Below, piece by piece: positions 15,424-23,839 of a stretch of 44,436 bases of DNA; position 1 is the stretch's first letter; each line of letters opens with the position of its first letter. The notes under the pieces were generated by a model. It was not told the DNA's origin and did no database searches. It worked only from the letters and a program-made list of their open reading frames with translations. The stretch spans positions 1 through 44,436 of the forward strand of contig CBCTZG010000013.1 in the NCBI GenBank assembly GCA_965151315.1, written 5' to 3'. Both the position numbers and the translations under genes were made by a program. This DNA comes from Avimonoglobus sp965151315. Its GTDB lineage: Bacteria; Bacillota; Clostridia; UBA1381.

Positions 15424-17022
15424 TCAATCGGCTGTTTTATCCTTTTTAGAAAAATACCAGGTATCCATATCCCGGTATGGCCGGAACAGCGTGGGCATTT
15501 TGTTGCCGGAAATCCGGCTGTCATAAATAACGCTTTCTGTCCGGAAAAATAACGGTATAAACGGCGTTTCCTCTAAGAACAGATCCCCATATTCCGCAAA
15601 GCACTGCCGGCGGACCTCCGTATCCTTCGTCAGGGATGCGGGACTGAGCCTTTGGTTCAGCGCCGCGTTTTCATAAAAGAAATAGTTGCCCTCGCCGGAC
15701 GTCTCCGTAAGAAATGTTGGATCCATATTTTTCCCCAGCATGACCTCGCCTAAAAACAGGCTGTAGTCGCCGCTGTCAATCAGCCTGTTATATTCCTGAA
15801 AACTGACGGCCCGCACCTCCGTTTCCACGCCGGCCATGGTAAGCTGGCCCGCGATCCGTCTGGCCAGGCGGTTCTTTTCATCATTGTCCCCATTGACCAA
15901 CACAGTGGTCTGGAATTTAATTTTTTCCCCATCCCTGGTTTTATAGTAAAAGCCGTCCTCCTGCTTTTCCCACCCTGCGGAGACCATGATCTGGTTGATA
16001 TCCGCCTGGGCCTGCCGGGATTTGTCCAGCTTCCTGGCAAACCAAGCGGAAGGGTTCACCGGCACATCCACCTCCACCGCGTGGGTGTACATTTCGTTGT
16101 CGATCATCTCCTGCTTATTCAGCATAAAGCCCAAAGCCCGGCGGACATCGGCTTGGGAAAAATTTTCCGATTGGTTGTTGATCCCCAGAAAAAGCAGACG
16201 GTTAGAAGTATAATCATATACATAAAATTTCCCTCTGGGGGTGCTTTGTTTTAAATCCAGGGTACTGCTGGTCAAGGCGTTTACCTCGTTAGCTTCAAAG
16301 GCATATACCGCCGCGTCCTTATCCCGGACCACATCTAAAACAATCCTGTCCGCAGCGGGCTTCCCGCCGTGCCATTGGCTGTTAGCCGCGAGCACCAGCG
16401 CGTTAGCCGTTGTCTTTTCGCCGTCTAACCCATAGGGTCCGGTACCCACCGGCTGAAAATCCGTCCCCGTCCTCATCTCTGTCCCCGCAGGCAAGATGGG
16501 GAAGCTCAGAAGCATTTCCGGGTTCAAAAGGGGCTTTGCCAGGGTAAAGCATACCCATCTGTCCCCTTCCGCAGCCGCGGCCGCTATATTTTCCAGATCA
16601 TCGCTATACGCGCACTCCCGGCTTTTAATTTCCTGGAAGGTAAATACCACGTCCCCGGCGGAAAACGCCCGGCCGTCCTGCCACTTTATCCCGCCGGCAA
16701 GCTCTACGCGCAGCGTCAGGCCGTCCGGGGACAGCGTATAATCCTTCGCCAGCACCGGCACTGGATTGGCGGCCTCATCAAAATCGAACAGGGGCTCATA
16801 GATCAGGCTGATATACTCCTGCACCGTTGCCGACTGGGTCACTAAGGGGTTTAAGGTATCATAGCCAATCAACGCCAAGTGAATGGCGCTGTCGTTTTCC
16901 TCCACGATCAGCTCCCCGCTTTTCAGCTGGCCATCCCCTTCCCCGCCCTGTCCGCAGGCCGCCAGACATATGACCATCATCCCGGCGGTCAGCGCCGCCA
17001 GCGCTTGTTTTAAAGAGACCAT
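15424..17022 (-). CDS. Oligopeptide/dipeptide ABC transporter substrate-binding lipoprotein (orphan)
   Basis: Extracytoplasmic solute-binding protein of family 5 (OppA/DppA). The 532 aa begin with a lipoprotein signal ending in LAAC (Cys23 is the lipidation site). Typical segments follow, such as YDTLNPLVTQSATVQEYISLIYEPLFDFD, LSPDGLTLRVELAGGIKWQDG and VRRALGFMLNKQEM. AGGAGG lies 6 nt before the ATG. No permease or ATPase genes adjoin it, so it must share a transporter encoded elsewhere or act as a receptor. It lies between pgeF and an RpiR regulator. Peptide specificity is assumed from the family only. Confidence 0.9.
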   Translation of the reverse strand: MVSLKQALAALTAGMMVICLAACGQGGEGDGQLKSGELIVEENDSAIHLALIGYDTLNPLVTQSATVQEYISLIYEPLFDFDEAANPVPVLAKDYTLSPDGLTLRVELAGGIKWQDGRAFSAGDVVFTFQEIKSRECAYSDDLENIAAAAAEGDRWVCFTLAKPLLNPEMLLSFPILPAGTEMRTGTDFQPVGTGPYGLDGEKTTANALVLAANSQWHGGKPAADRIVLDVVRDKDAAVYAFEANEVNALTSSTLDLKQSTPRGKFYVYDYTSNRLLFLGINNQSENFSQADVRRALGFMLNKQEMIDNEMYTHAVEVDVPVNPSAWFARKLDKSRQAQADINQIMVSAGWEKQEDGFYYKTRDGEKIKFQTTVLVNGDNDEKNRLARRIAGQLTMAGVETEVRAVSFQEYNRLIDSGDYSLFLGEVMLGKNMDPTFLTETSGEGNYFFYENAALNQRLSPASLTKDTEVRRQCFAEYGDLFLEETPFIPLFFRTESVIYDSRISGNKMPTLFRPYRDMDTWYFSKKDKTAD

Positions 17023-17035
17023 TGCGTTCCTCCTG

Positions 17036-17836
17036 TCATATCAATTCCATAAAAGCCCCCAGGCTGCCCCGGCGGCCGCCGGTCTGCCGGTGGGAGAACA
17101 GCAGATCATGGTTGCAGTATGTACAAATATCCGCCACTGTCAATTTTCTAGGCTGGATACCGGCCGCCAGCAGTTGCAGCGCCACAGCCTTCTGCAAATT
17201 CACATGGGGCTTTTCACCCTGCTCCCGCACAGTTTCCGGGCCAAATTCCCGCCGGAAAATGTCCGCCACCTCAGGGCCTACCTCAAAATGACATACACCG
17301 ATAGAAGGGCCAACTGCCGCTAAAATATCCTGGGGCCGGCTGCCGTAGACAGCCGTCATTTTCTCCACAGTCTTGGCGCCGATCCGCCGCACCGTCCCTT
17401 TCCAGCCGGAATGGGACAGCGCAATAACCCGCTTGACCGGATCCAGAAAAAACAGCGGCACACAGTCTGCATAAAAGGTAGCCAACGGCACCCCCGGCTC
17501 ACCGGTCATCAGCCCGTCGGCGCTTTCCCGGGGATTGGGACGGACGATCCCGTCGCCCCTGTCCTCCTTTTTCGCCACATAGATCGCATCCCCGTGGATC
17601 TGGCTGGACAAAACCAGCTGCTGGCTGTCGATCCCTACCGCGCCGCAGATCCGCCGGAAATTCTCCCGGACATTTTCCGCCGCGTCCCCGCAATTGAGCC
17701 GCAGGTTCATGCTTTCATATTCCCCCTGGCTCACGCCGCCCCGCCGGGTGGAAAAGCAATGCCGCACCAGGCCGGTTTCTTCAAACGCGTCGATCGTATA
17801 GTACCAAACGTCTCCCGCCTGACGCAGACGAAACAT
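17036..17836 (-). CDS. pgeF: Peptidoglycan editing factor / laccase-domain protein (YfiH)
   Basis: Cu/Zn-binding laccase-domain (DUF152) protein of 266 aa; E. coli YfiH was described as PgeF, and other members as purine nucleoside phosphorylases. The metal ligands are visible: His81 (QIHGD), Cys125 (YADCVPLFFLD) and His142 (LSHSGWKGTV). The ATG at 17836 follows GGAG at 8-nt spacing; the open frame continues upstream into uvrC, but that part is antisense-like and shows no family similarity. It begins 16 nt after uvrC ends and stops 13 nt before the lipoprotein gene. The in vivo substrate here is uncertain. Confidence 0.9.
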   Translation of the reverse strand: MFRLRQAGDVWYYTIDAFEETGLVRHCFSTRRGGVSQGEYESMNLRLNCGDAAENVRENFRRICGAVGIDSQQLVLSSQIHGDAIYVAKKEDRGDGIVRPNPRESADGLMTGEPGVPLATFYADCVPLFFLDPVKRVIALSHSGWKGTVRRIGAKTVEKMTAVYGSRPQDILAAVGPSIGVCHFEVGPEVADIFRREFGPETVREQGEKPHVNLQKAVALQLLAAGIQPRKLTVADICTYCNHDLLFSHRQTGGRRGSLGAFMELI

Positions 17837-17852
17837 AAAAATCACTCCAAAT

Positions 17853-19718
17853 CTAATTTTCCGGATGGAGATAAGCGAATACCTGGGCGGCCGCCCGCTT
17901 ATCCATCCCCCTGACCTGCTCCAGTTCCGTCTGGGAGGCCGATTTAATATTATCCACCGATTTAAAGGCCGCGAGCAGGATATTCCTACGCTTGGGCCCA
18001 ATATTGGGAATGTCATCCAATTCGGACTTGACTCCCGCTTTTCGGTGCAGCTTCCGGTGGTAGGTAATCGCTGTCCGGTGTACCTCGTCCTGAATACGGG
18101 TGATATAATGAAAAACGCCCTTATGCATGGCAACGTCAATTTCGCCGCCGGCGCCCACCAGCCCCCGTGTCCGGTGCTTATCGTCCTTCACCATGCCAAA
18201 CACGGGGATCTCCAGATCCATCTGCTCCAGGATTTCCCGGGCGGCGGCCACATGGCCCTTCCCGCCGTCCACTAGAATGCAGTCCGGGTGGGGCAGGAAT
18301 TTTGCCGCCGTGGGATCCATCGCCCCCGCGTCGATCTTTTCCTGTTCCTCTAACGCCCGCCGGAACCGGCGGTACAATACCTCCTGCATGGCGGCATAAT
18401 CGTCGGCGCCCTGGAAGGATTTAATCTGGAACTTCCGGTAGGCGCTGGGCTTCGGCTTCCCGTTTTGAAACACCACCATAGCTCCTACATTTTCACTGCC
18501 GGCAATGTTGGATATATCGTAGGATTCGATCCGGGCCGGCGCCTTTGAAAGCCCCAAAAGCTCCGCCAGCTGCTGGCCGGCCTTATCCCGCTCTTCAAAT
18601 TTCATGCACTCGATCCGATAATTGTTGGCCGCCATTTCCGCGTTTTTCCGCACCAGCTCCACCAGCCGCTTCTTCTCCCCCCGGACCGGGGTATGGAGGT
18701 TAATTTTCCTGCCGCATTTTTCCTGCAGCCAGGGCGCAATCAGCTCATCCGTCAGGGGATACTCCAAGAGGATTTCCCGTGGGATATAGACGGCGTTCAT
18801 ATAAAACTGCTGCACAAAGCCGGTCAGGATCTCCGCCTCCGGCATATCCTGGGTGTTGTCCAGCCGGAAATTCTCCCGGCCCAAAACCTTTCCGCCTCGG
18901 ACAAAAAACACCTCCACAAAGGCCTTTGTTTCTAAAACAGCCAATGCCAAAACGTCCATATCGGTCTGCTGGTCGGAATTGATGATCTTCTGCTTTTCGC
19001 TGATGGCCTCGATAGACTGGATCTTATCCCGCAGGACCGCCGCCTTTTCATATTCAAGGTTCTGCGCGGCGGTCTGCATCTGGGCCCTTAGCTCCTTTAA
19101 AAGCCCCGTATGCCGGCCGTCTAAAAAAGCGCATATGTCCATAAAAACAGCCCTGTATTCCTCCTGGGAAACATTACCTGTACAGGGCGCAAAACAATTT
19201 TTAATGTGGTAGTTCAAGCATGGCCTGCCCTTGCCGATGTCCTGGGGAAATTTTTTAGAACATGTCGGCGGCTTGAAAATCTTCTGCACAATATCCAGAG
19301 TATTCTTAACCGTTGCCGACCCGGTATACGGCCCAAAATATTTTGCCCCGTCATTTTTCAGCGTCCTGGTCATAAATACCCGGGGATATGCCTGGTTAAT
19401 GGTGACTTTGATATACGGGTAGTGCTTATCGTCCTTTAAAAGGATATTATATCTCGGCTTGTACTTTTTGATCAGGTTGCATTCTAAAACCAGGGCCTCC
19501 ACCTCGGAGTCGGTAATAATATATTCAAAATAGGCGATCTTTGCTACCATGGCCCGAACTTTCGGGGTATGGCTGGCACTGTTTTGAAAATACTGCCGCA
19601 CCCGATTTTTCAGGATCTTCGCCTTGCCCACATAAATCACGGTGTCGTTTTCATCGTGCATGATATACACGCCCGGGTTTTCCGGCAGGTTTTTCAGCTC
19701 TTCCTTTAAATCAAACAT
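17853..19718 (-). CDS. uvrC: Excinuclease ABC subunit C
   Basis: Makes both incisions around bulky DNA lesions in nucleotide excision repair with UvrA and UvrB. The 621 aa show the expected order: GIY-YIG nuclease (about 15-95, GVYIMHD...VIYVGKAK), a UVR UvrB-binding helix (about 200-235), the RNase H-like endonuclease domain (IESYDISNIAGSENVGAMVVF, LVDGGKGH) and a C-terminal helix-hairpin-helix (DDIPNIGPKRRNILL). GGAGG precedes the ATG by 5 nt. It heads the tight run uvrC to ispH-rpsA. UvrA and UvrB are not in the window. Confidence 0.97.
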   Translation of the reverse strand: MFDLKEELKNLPENPGVYIMHDENDTVIYVGKAKILKNRVRQYFQNSASHTPKVRAMVAKIAYFEYIITDSEVEALVLECNLIKKYKPRYNILLKDDKHYPYIKVTINQAYPRVFMTRTLKNDGAKYFGPYTGSATVKNTLDIVQKIFKPPTCSKKFPQDIGKGRPCLNYHIKNCFAPCTGNVSQEEYRAVFMDICAFLDGRHTGLLKELRAQMQTAAQNLEYEKAAVLRDKIQSIEAISEKQKIINSDQQTDMDVLALAVLETKAFVEVFFVRGGKVLGRENFRLDNTQDMPEAEILTGFVQQFYMNAVYIPREILLEYPLTDELIAPWLQEKCGRKINLHTPVRGEKKRLVELVRKNAEMAANNYRIECMKFEERDKAGQQLAELLGLSKAPARIESYDISNIAGSENVGAMVVFQNGKPKPSAYRKFQIKSFQGADDYAAMQEVLYRRFRRALEEQEKIDAGAMDPTAAKFLPHPDCILVDGGKGHVAAAREILEQMDLEIPVFGMVKDDKHRTRGLVGAGGEIDVAMHKGVFHYITRIQDEVHRTAITYHRKLHRKAGVKSELDDIPNIGPKRRNILLAAFKSVDNIKSASQTELEQVRGMDKRAAAQVFAYLHPEN

Positions 19719-19738
19719 GCTTTCCTCCCCGTGTCCCT

Positions 19739-19777
19739 ATAAAAATAACCCTACACCAGATACAATGTAGAGTTATT
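19739..19777 (-). terminator. Terminator of ptsH
   Basis: Minus-strand hairpin: AATAACTCTACA (19766-19777) pairs with TGTAGGGTTATT (19744-19755), one G-U pair, followed by a T-rich tail. It lies 21 nt after the ptsH stop. Only about 20 nt remain before uvrC, so uvrC may rely on read-through or on a promoter I cannot identify. Confidence 0.8.
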
Positions 19778-19798
19778 ATTTTCAGATTGATATTATGA

Positions 19799-20062
19799 TT
19801 ATTCAGTGAAATTGGATGCGATCAGGTTCACCAGGGTTGTCACCGCTTCCTCTTCATCCAATCCGTCAGCAATAATGTTAATTGTTGTACCTTTGGTGAT
19901 CCCCAAAGACAAGACGCCCAGCAGGCTCTTCGCATTCACCTTTCTTTCATCCTTTTCTACCCAGATGCTGGATTTGAACTCATTCGCTTTCTGGATAAAG
20001 AAGGTAGCCGGTCTGGCATGCAGGCCCACCTGGTTCTGAACAACAACTTCTTTTGAGAACAT
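19799..20062 (-). CDS. ptsH: Phosphocarrier protein HPr
   Basis: Phosphotransferase-system carrier, 87 aa. His15 in GLHARPA is the site phosphorylated by enzyme I, and Ser46 in NAKSLLGVLSLG is the regulatory site used by HPr kinase in Firmicutes, so it is HPr and not the His-less Crh. It stands as a single gene with its own promoter and terminator; ptsI is not adjacent. GGGGG lies about 9 nt before the ATG. Confidence 0.96.
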   Translation of the reverse strand: MFSKEVVVQNQVGLHARPATFFIQKANEFKSSIWVEKDERKVNAKSLLGVLSLGITKGTTINIIADGLDEEEAVTTLVNLIASNFTE

Positions 20063-20118
20063 AATAGAAATCCCCCTATACGTTTTCTAAACAATGCCAT
20101 TTCGATTCCTTAGTATCT

Positions 20119-20150
20119 ATTATAGTACTAAAAATTTCGCGAAACGTCAA
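20119..20150 (-). promoter_or_regulatory. Promoter of ptsH
   Basis: Minus strand: -35 TTGACG (20145-20150). A perfect TATAAT lies at 20119-20124 but at 20-bp spacing; an overlapping TACTAT (20122-20127) gives the ideal 17 bp. One of the two is the -10. The leader to the ATG is about 50-55 nt. Confidence 0.65.
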
Positions 20151-20230
20151 GAGTTTTTTTAAAATTGCGCAAAAAAAGCAAATTTTTTTAGTAAACCTAT
20201 ACGATAATATTCTGTTTTTATTCCCAAAAA

Positions 20231-21295
20231 TTATTCATCATTGGCATTTTCGGTATCCGCTTCCGGTTCATCCTCCGGGATCAAATGCAGGCGCCGGCGA
20301 ACAAGGGTCTCGATCTCCTGGGTAAATTCCGGATTTTCGATCATAAACCGCCGGACATTGTCCCGGCCCTGACCTAGCCGCTCGCCCTGGTAAGAAAACC
20401 ACGCGCCGCTTTTCTGGATAATGTCAAAATTGACTGCCATATCCAGGATATTACCCTCCTTGGATATCCCCTGACCGTATAAAATGTCAAACTCCGCTTC
20501 CTTGAACGGCGGCGCAACCTTGTTTTTCACAACCTTGACCCGGGTCTTGTTACCGATAATTTCCGTGCCGTTTTTAATGGCCTCCTGCCGGCGGACGTCC
20601 AGCCGGACGGAAGCGAAGAATTTCAGCGCGCGGCCGCCGGGGGTCGTTTCCGGATTGCCGTACACCACGCCCACCTTTTCCCGGAGCTGGTTGATAAAAA
20701 TAACCGCGGTGCCGGATTTGCTGGTAATGCCGGTCAGTTTCCGGAGCGCTTGGGACATCAGCCGGGCCAGAAGCCCTACATGAGCGTCCCCCATTTCGCC
20801 CTCAATCTCCGCTTTCGGGACCAGCGCGGCCACAGAGTCAATTACAATTACGTCCAAAGCGCCGCTGCGGACCAAGGCCTCGGCGATCTCCAAAGCCTGT
20901 TCCCCGGTATCCGGCTGGGCTACGATCAAATTATCAATATCGACACCCAGCTTCTGCGCATAGATCGGATCCAGCGCGTGCTCCGCGTCAATAAACGCAG
21001 CCTCGCCCCCCCGCTTCTGGGCTTCGGCTACAACATGCAGGGCAACCGTCGTCTTACCGGAGGATTCCGGCCCGTAAATCTCGATGACCCGGCCCTTCGG
21101 TACGCCGCCTACCCCAAGCGCCGCGTCCAAGGTCAGGGAGCCAGTAGGGATGGCGTCTACATTCACGGCCGTAGCGTCCCCCAGCTTCATAATGCTCCCT
21201 TTACCGTATTGCTTTTCAATCACGTCAAACACAGCGCTGAGCGCCTTCTTTTTATCCTCGTTTACCGGCTGCGCCGTTTTTTCATTTGTAGCCAT
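20231..21295 (-). CDS. recA: Recombinase RecA
   Basis: Forms filaments on single-stranded DNA for homologous recombination and SOS induction. The 354 aa have the P-loop GPESSGKTT (75-83), MAW-type core segments (LIVAQPDTGEQALEIAEALVRSG) and an acidic C-terminal tail (EDEPEADTENANDE). I start at the ATG at 21295 behind GGGAGG; an alternative start four codons upstream would overlap that signal. It is the last gene of the long minus-strand block and has its own promoter with an SOS box. It follows cinA, as in many Gram-positives. Confidence 0.98.
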   Translation of the reverse strand: MATNEKTAQPVNEDKKKALSAVFDVIEKQYGKGSIMKLGDATAVNVDAIPTGSLTLDAALGVGGVPKGRVIEIYGPESSGKTTVALHVVAEAQKRGGEAAFIDAEHALDPIYAQKLGVDIDNLIVAQPDTGEQALEIAEALVRSGALDVIVIDSVAALVPKAEIEGEMGDAHVGLLARLMSQALRKLTGITSKSGTAVIFINQLREKVGVVYGNPETTPGGRALKFFASVRLDVRRQEAIKNGTEIIGNKTRVKVVKNKVAPPFKEAEFDILYGQGISKEGNILDMAVNFDIIQKSGAWFSYQGERLGQGRDNVRRFMIENPEFTQEIETLVRRRLHLIPEDEPEADTENANDE

Positions 21296-21326
21296 ACTGC
21301 CTCCCATTCCTTGGCTCTTCTAAAGC

Positions 21327-21340
21327 CAAACATTTGTTTT
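21327..21340. promoter_or_regulatory. Putative LexA (SOS) box of recA
   Basis: The minus strand reads AAAACAAATGTTTG, which matches the Gram-positive LexA/DinR consensus CGAACRNRYGTTYG at 12 of 14 positions; only the first two differ. It sits 8 nt downstream of the recA -10 box, at or just after the expected transcription start, where a repressor would block initiation. No lexA gene is in the window. Confidence 0.7.
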
Positions 21341-21348
21341 ATATCTAT

Positions 21349-21376
21349 ATTATACTCCATTTACCGAAAAAAGCAA
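21349..21376 (-). promoter_or_regulatory. Sigma-A promoter of recA
   Basis: Minus strand: -35 TTGCTT (21371-21376), 16-bp spacer, perfect -10 TATAAT (21349-21354), in the 89-nt gap between cinA and recA. The start codon is 53 nt downstream of the -10. Confidence 0.75.
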
Positions 21377-21384
21377 GTGTTTTT

Positions 21385-22617
21385 TTAAATTTTTTTCAAT
21401 TCCCGCCATAGCATATCAAAAACATAGAGACAGGCAGACTGGCGGATCTTATCCCGGTTCCCGCTAAGGTGCAGCGCCTGTACAGCTGTCCTGCCCCCAA
21501 CACAGACGCCTGCGTAAACAAGCCCCACAGGCTTTTCCGGCGTACCGCCGCCGGGCCCCGCGATACCGGTAATGCCCACGCCCACGTCCGCACCGGCGGC
21601 CCGTGCCGCGCCGGCAGCCATTTCCCGGGCTGTTTCCGGGCTGACAGCGCCATACCGCTCCAAGGTTTCCGGCAAAACGCCAAGATACTTAGTTTTGGCC
21701 GCATTGGCATAGGTCACAAAGCTCTCATTGAGGATTGCGGACACACCGGGAAAGTCTGTAATCATTTTTGCGAACATACCGCCAGTGCAGCTTTCCGCCG
21801 CAGCAATCGTCATATTTTTTTCCAACAGCTTCCGGACGACAGCCTCCGGCAGGCTGATATCTTCCTGACTATATACATATTCCCCAATTTTCTCCATAAT
21901 CTCCGCTTCCACCGGCGCCAGCATAGCCTTTCCTTCGTCCTCCGAAGCGCACCGGGCTGTGAGCCGCAGCCGGACCCCGGCTGTTTCCGCATACGGGGCT
22001 ACTGTTGGGTTTTCCGACTCCATCAAGCCGGCCAGAAGCTCCCCGACCCGGGATTCCCCGATCCCAAAAATTTTTAAGGTCTTGGAATACAGGATGCAAT
22101 TCGACTTTTTCAAAAGATACGGCCGCACGGATTCCAAAAACATGGGCTTCAGCTCGTTGGGCGGTCCCGGCAGCATAATAGCAATCTTTCCATTCTTTTC
22201 AATAATGCACCCAGGAGCCGTACCATTGGGGTTTGGCAATACAATGCCGTTTTGGGGCAGCATTGCTTGCTTTTCATTGCTTTTGGGCATATCCCGCTGA
22301 ATCTTTTTGTGGTACGCCTGGATCTGGGCCAGGCTCTCCGGATGCAATACCAGTTCCTCTCCCATACACGCCGCGATGACTTCCTTAGTCAAGTCGTCCG
22401 GGGTGGGCCCCAGCCCTCCGGAAGCAATCACGATATCCGCTCTGGACAAAGCCAGCTCCATAGCTGCCTGGAGCCGCTCCCGGTTATCCCCTGCTACCGT
22501 CTGGTAGTAAACGGAAATACCCAGCCGGGACAGTTCCTCCGCTAAGAACTGGGCGTCCGTATTTAAAATTTCACCTAACAGCAGCTCTGTGCCGACAGAT
22601 AATAGCTCCGCATTCAA
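21385..22617 (-). CDS. cinA: CinA-family protein (competence/damage-inducible, NMN amidase type)
   Basis: The 410 aa have an N-terminal molybdopterin-binding-like domain (about 1-170, ELLSVGTELLLGEILNTDAQFLAEEL) and a C-terminal CinA domain (about 250-405, AAAESCTGGMFAKMITDFPG, GITGIAGPGGGTPEKPVGLV). CinA proteins combine ADP-ribose pyrophosphatase and nicotinamide-nucleotide amidase activities in studied members, and cinA often sits beside recA. The start is TTG at 22617, supported by GGAGG at 7-nt spacing; the nearby ATG is out of frame. Confidence 0.93.
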   Translation of the reverse strand: MNAELLSVGTELLLGEILNTDAQFLAEELSRLGISVYYQTVAGDNRERLQAAMELALSRADIVIASGGLGPTPDDLTKEVIAACMGEELVLHPESLAQIQAYHKKIQRDMPKSNEKQAMLPQNGIVLPNPNGTAPGCIIEKNGKIAIMLPGPPNELKPMFLESVRPYLLKKSNCILYSKTLKIFGIGESRVGELLAGLMESENPTVAPYAETAGVRLRLTARCASEDEGKAMLAPVEAEIMEKIGEYVYSQEDISLPEAVVRKLLEKNMTIAAAESCTGGMFAKMITDFPGVSAILNESFVTYANAAKTKYLGVLPETLERYGAVSPETAREMAAGAARAAGADVGVGITGIAGPGGGTPEKPVGLVYAGVCVGGRTAVQALHLSGNRDKIRQSACLYVFDMLWRELKKI

Positions 22618-22631
22618 TCTAATCCCTCCAT

Positions 22632-23813
22632 TCAGCCTTTTGGATATATTGTAATGGTTTCAATGCCGGCCATGGCCGTTTCAATCAGCGTCTCCACGTC
22701 CAGCGCACTTTCCGATTTTTCAATGGCGGAAAGCCTGGGCTGGGTGGTCGGGTGCCTGGGGGTAAAGACCGTACAGCAATCCTCATACGGCAGGATCGAC
22801 GTTTCAAACGTCCCGATTTCCCGGGAACGCGCCACGATCTCGTCCTTATCCATCCCGATCAAGGGCCGAAGCACTGGCATATCCACTACCTGGTTGGTTA
22901 CGTTCAGGGCGGCGATGGTCTGGCTGGCTACCTGGCCTACGCTCTCCCCGGTGATCAGCGCCGCGGACTGGTTTTTCCGGGCCACCCGCTCCGCAATCCG
23001 CATCATAAACCGGCGCATCAGCAGAGTCATATGCTCCTCCGGCGCGTTATCCCGGATCGCCAGCTGGATCTCCGTAAACGGCACAATATGCAGATTGATT
23101 TTCGCGGTGTACTGGGCCAGGATCGCCGCCAGCTCTATGACCTTTTCCTTAGCCCGGTCGCTGGTATAGGGAAAGCTGAAAAAGTTCACAGCGTCGATTT
23201 CTACACCCCGTTTAGCAATCATATGTCCCGCTACCGGGCTGTCGATCCCGCCGGACAAAAGCAAAGTGGCCTTGCTACCGGTGCCGATGGGCATCCCGCC
23301 CGGCCCGGGGATTTTTTTCTGCTCGCAGTAAACATACGCGCCGAAATCCCGCACCTCCACCTTTACCGTGATCTCCGGCTGATGTACATCCACAATTAAT
23401 TCCGGGCATTCATCGTGCAAAAATCCGCCTACTTCCATGCAGATCTCCGGCGACGTCATTGGGAACCGCTTGTCTGCCCGCTTGGCCTCCACCTTAAACC
23501 GGGTGCCTGGCCTGAGATCCGGTCGGCAGTATTCCAGCGCGCCCCGCTTTAAGCTTTCTATATCCTTTTCCAGCACCGCGGCCCGGGTTATGGACACAAT
23601 ACCAAAAATTTTCGCCAGCCGTTCCATAATCAGCTCCATCTTCCCGCTGTCTGAAACCGTAATGTAAATGGTTGCCTGGGCAATCCGCGTTTTGATCTCG
23701 CCGATATTGCGGACGGCGTTTTGAATGTTTTTCATCAACACCCGCTCAAAAACCGGTCGGTTTCCGCCCTTTAAGATAATCTCCCCATATTTCACCAAAA
23801 TAATCTCTTTCAT
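22632..23813 (-). CDS. thiI: tRNA 4-thiouridine synthetase ThiI (no rhodanese domain)
   Basis: Adenylates uridine 8 of tRNA and inserts sulfur. The 393 aa comprise an N-terminal ferredoxin-like region, a THUMP domain (about 60-165) and a PP-loop ATPase with LLLSGGIDSPVAGHM (about 184-198). The C-terminal rhodanese domain of E. coli ThiI is absent, as in B. subtilis, where a dedicated cysteine desulfurase (NifZ) supplies sulfur directly. The gene 26 nt upstream encodes exactly such an enzyme. A thiamine role is possible but not indicated. Confidence 0.95.
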   Translation of the reverse strand: MKEIILVKYGEIILKGGNRPVFERVLMKNIQNAVRNIGEIKTRIAQATIYITVSDSGKMELIMERLAKIFGIVSITRAAVLEKDIESLKRGALEYCRPDLRPGTRFKVEAKRADKRFPMTSPEICMEVGGFLHDECPELIVDVHQPEITVKVEVRDFGAYVYCEQKKIPGPGGMPIGTGSKATLLLSGGIDSPVAGHMIAKRGVEIDAVNFFSFPYTSDRAKEKVIELAAILAQYTAKINLHIVPFTEIQLAIRDNAPEEHMTLLMRRFMMRIAERVARKNQSAALITGESVGQVASQTIAALNVTNQVVDMPVLRPLIGMDKDEIVARSREIGTFETSILPYEDCCTVFTPRHPTTQPRLSAIEKSESALDVETLIETAMAGIETITIYPKG

Positions 23814-23839
23814 CCCATAAACCCTTTTCTTTTTATTTT

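Noticed and set aside
14612..15526. 304-codon plus-strand open frame opposite the RpiR regulator
   Set aside because: Antisense of a well-supported HTH-SIS gene in GC-rich DNA.
17837..18139. N-terminal extension of pgeF into uvrC
   Set aside because: The added 101 residues are out-of-frame uvrC sequence; the ATG at 17836 has a ribosome-binding site and gives the normal family length.
20151..20230. Intrinsic terminator of recA
   Set aside because: Only A/T-rich imperfect stems are present and no T run follows on the minus strand; not convincing.
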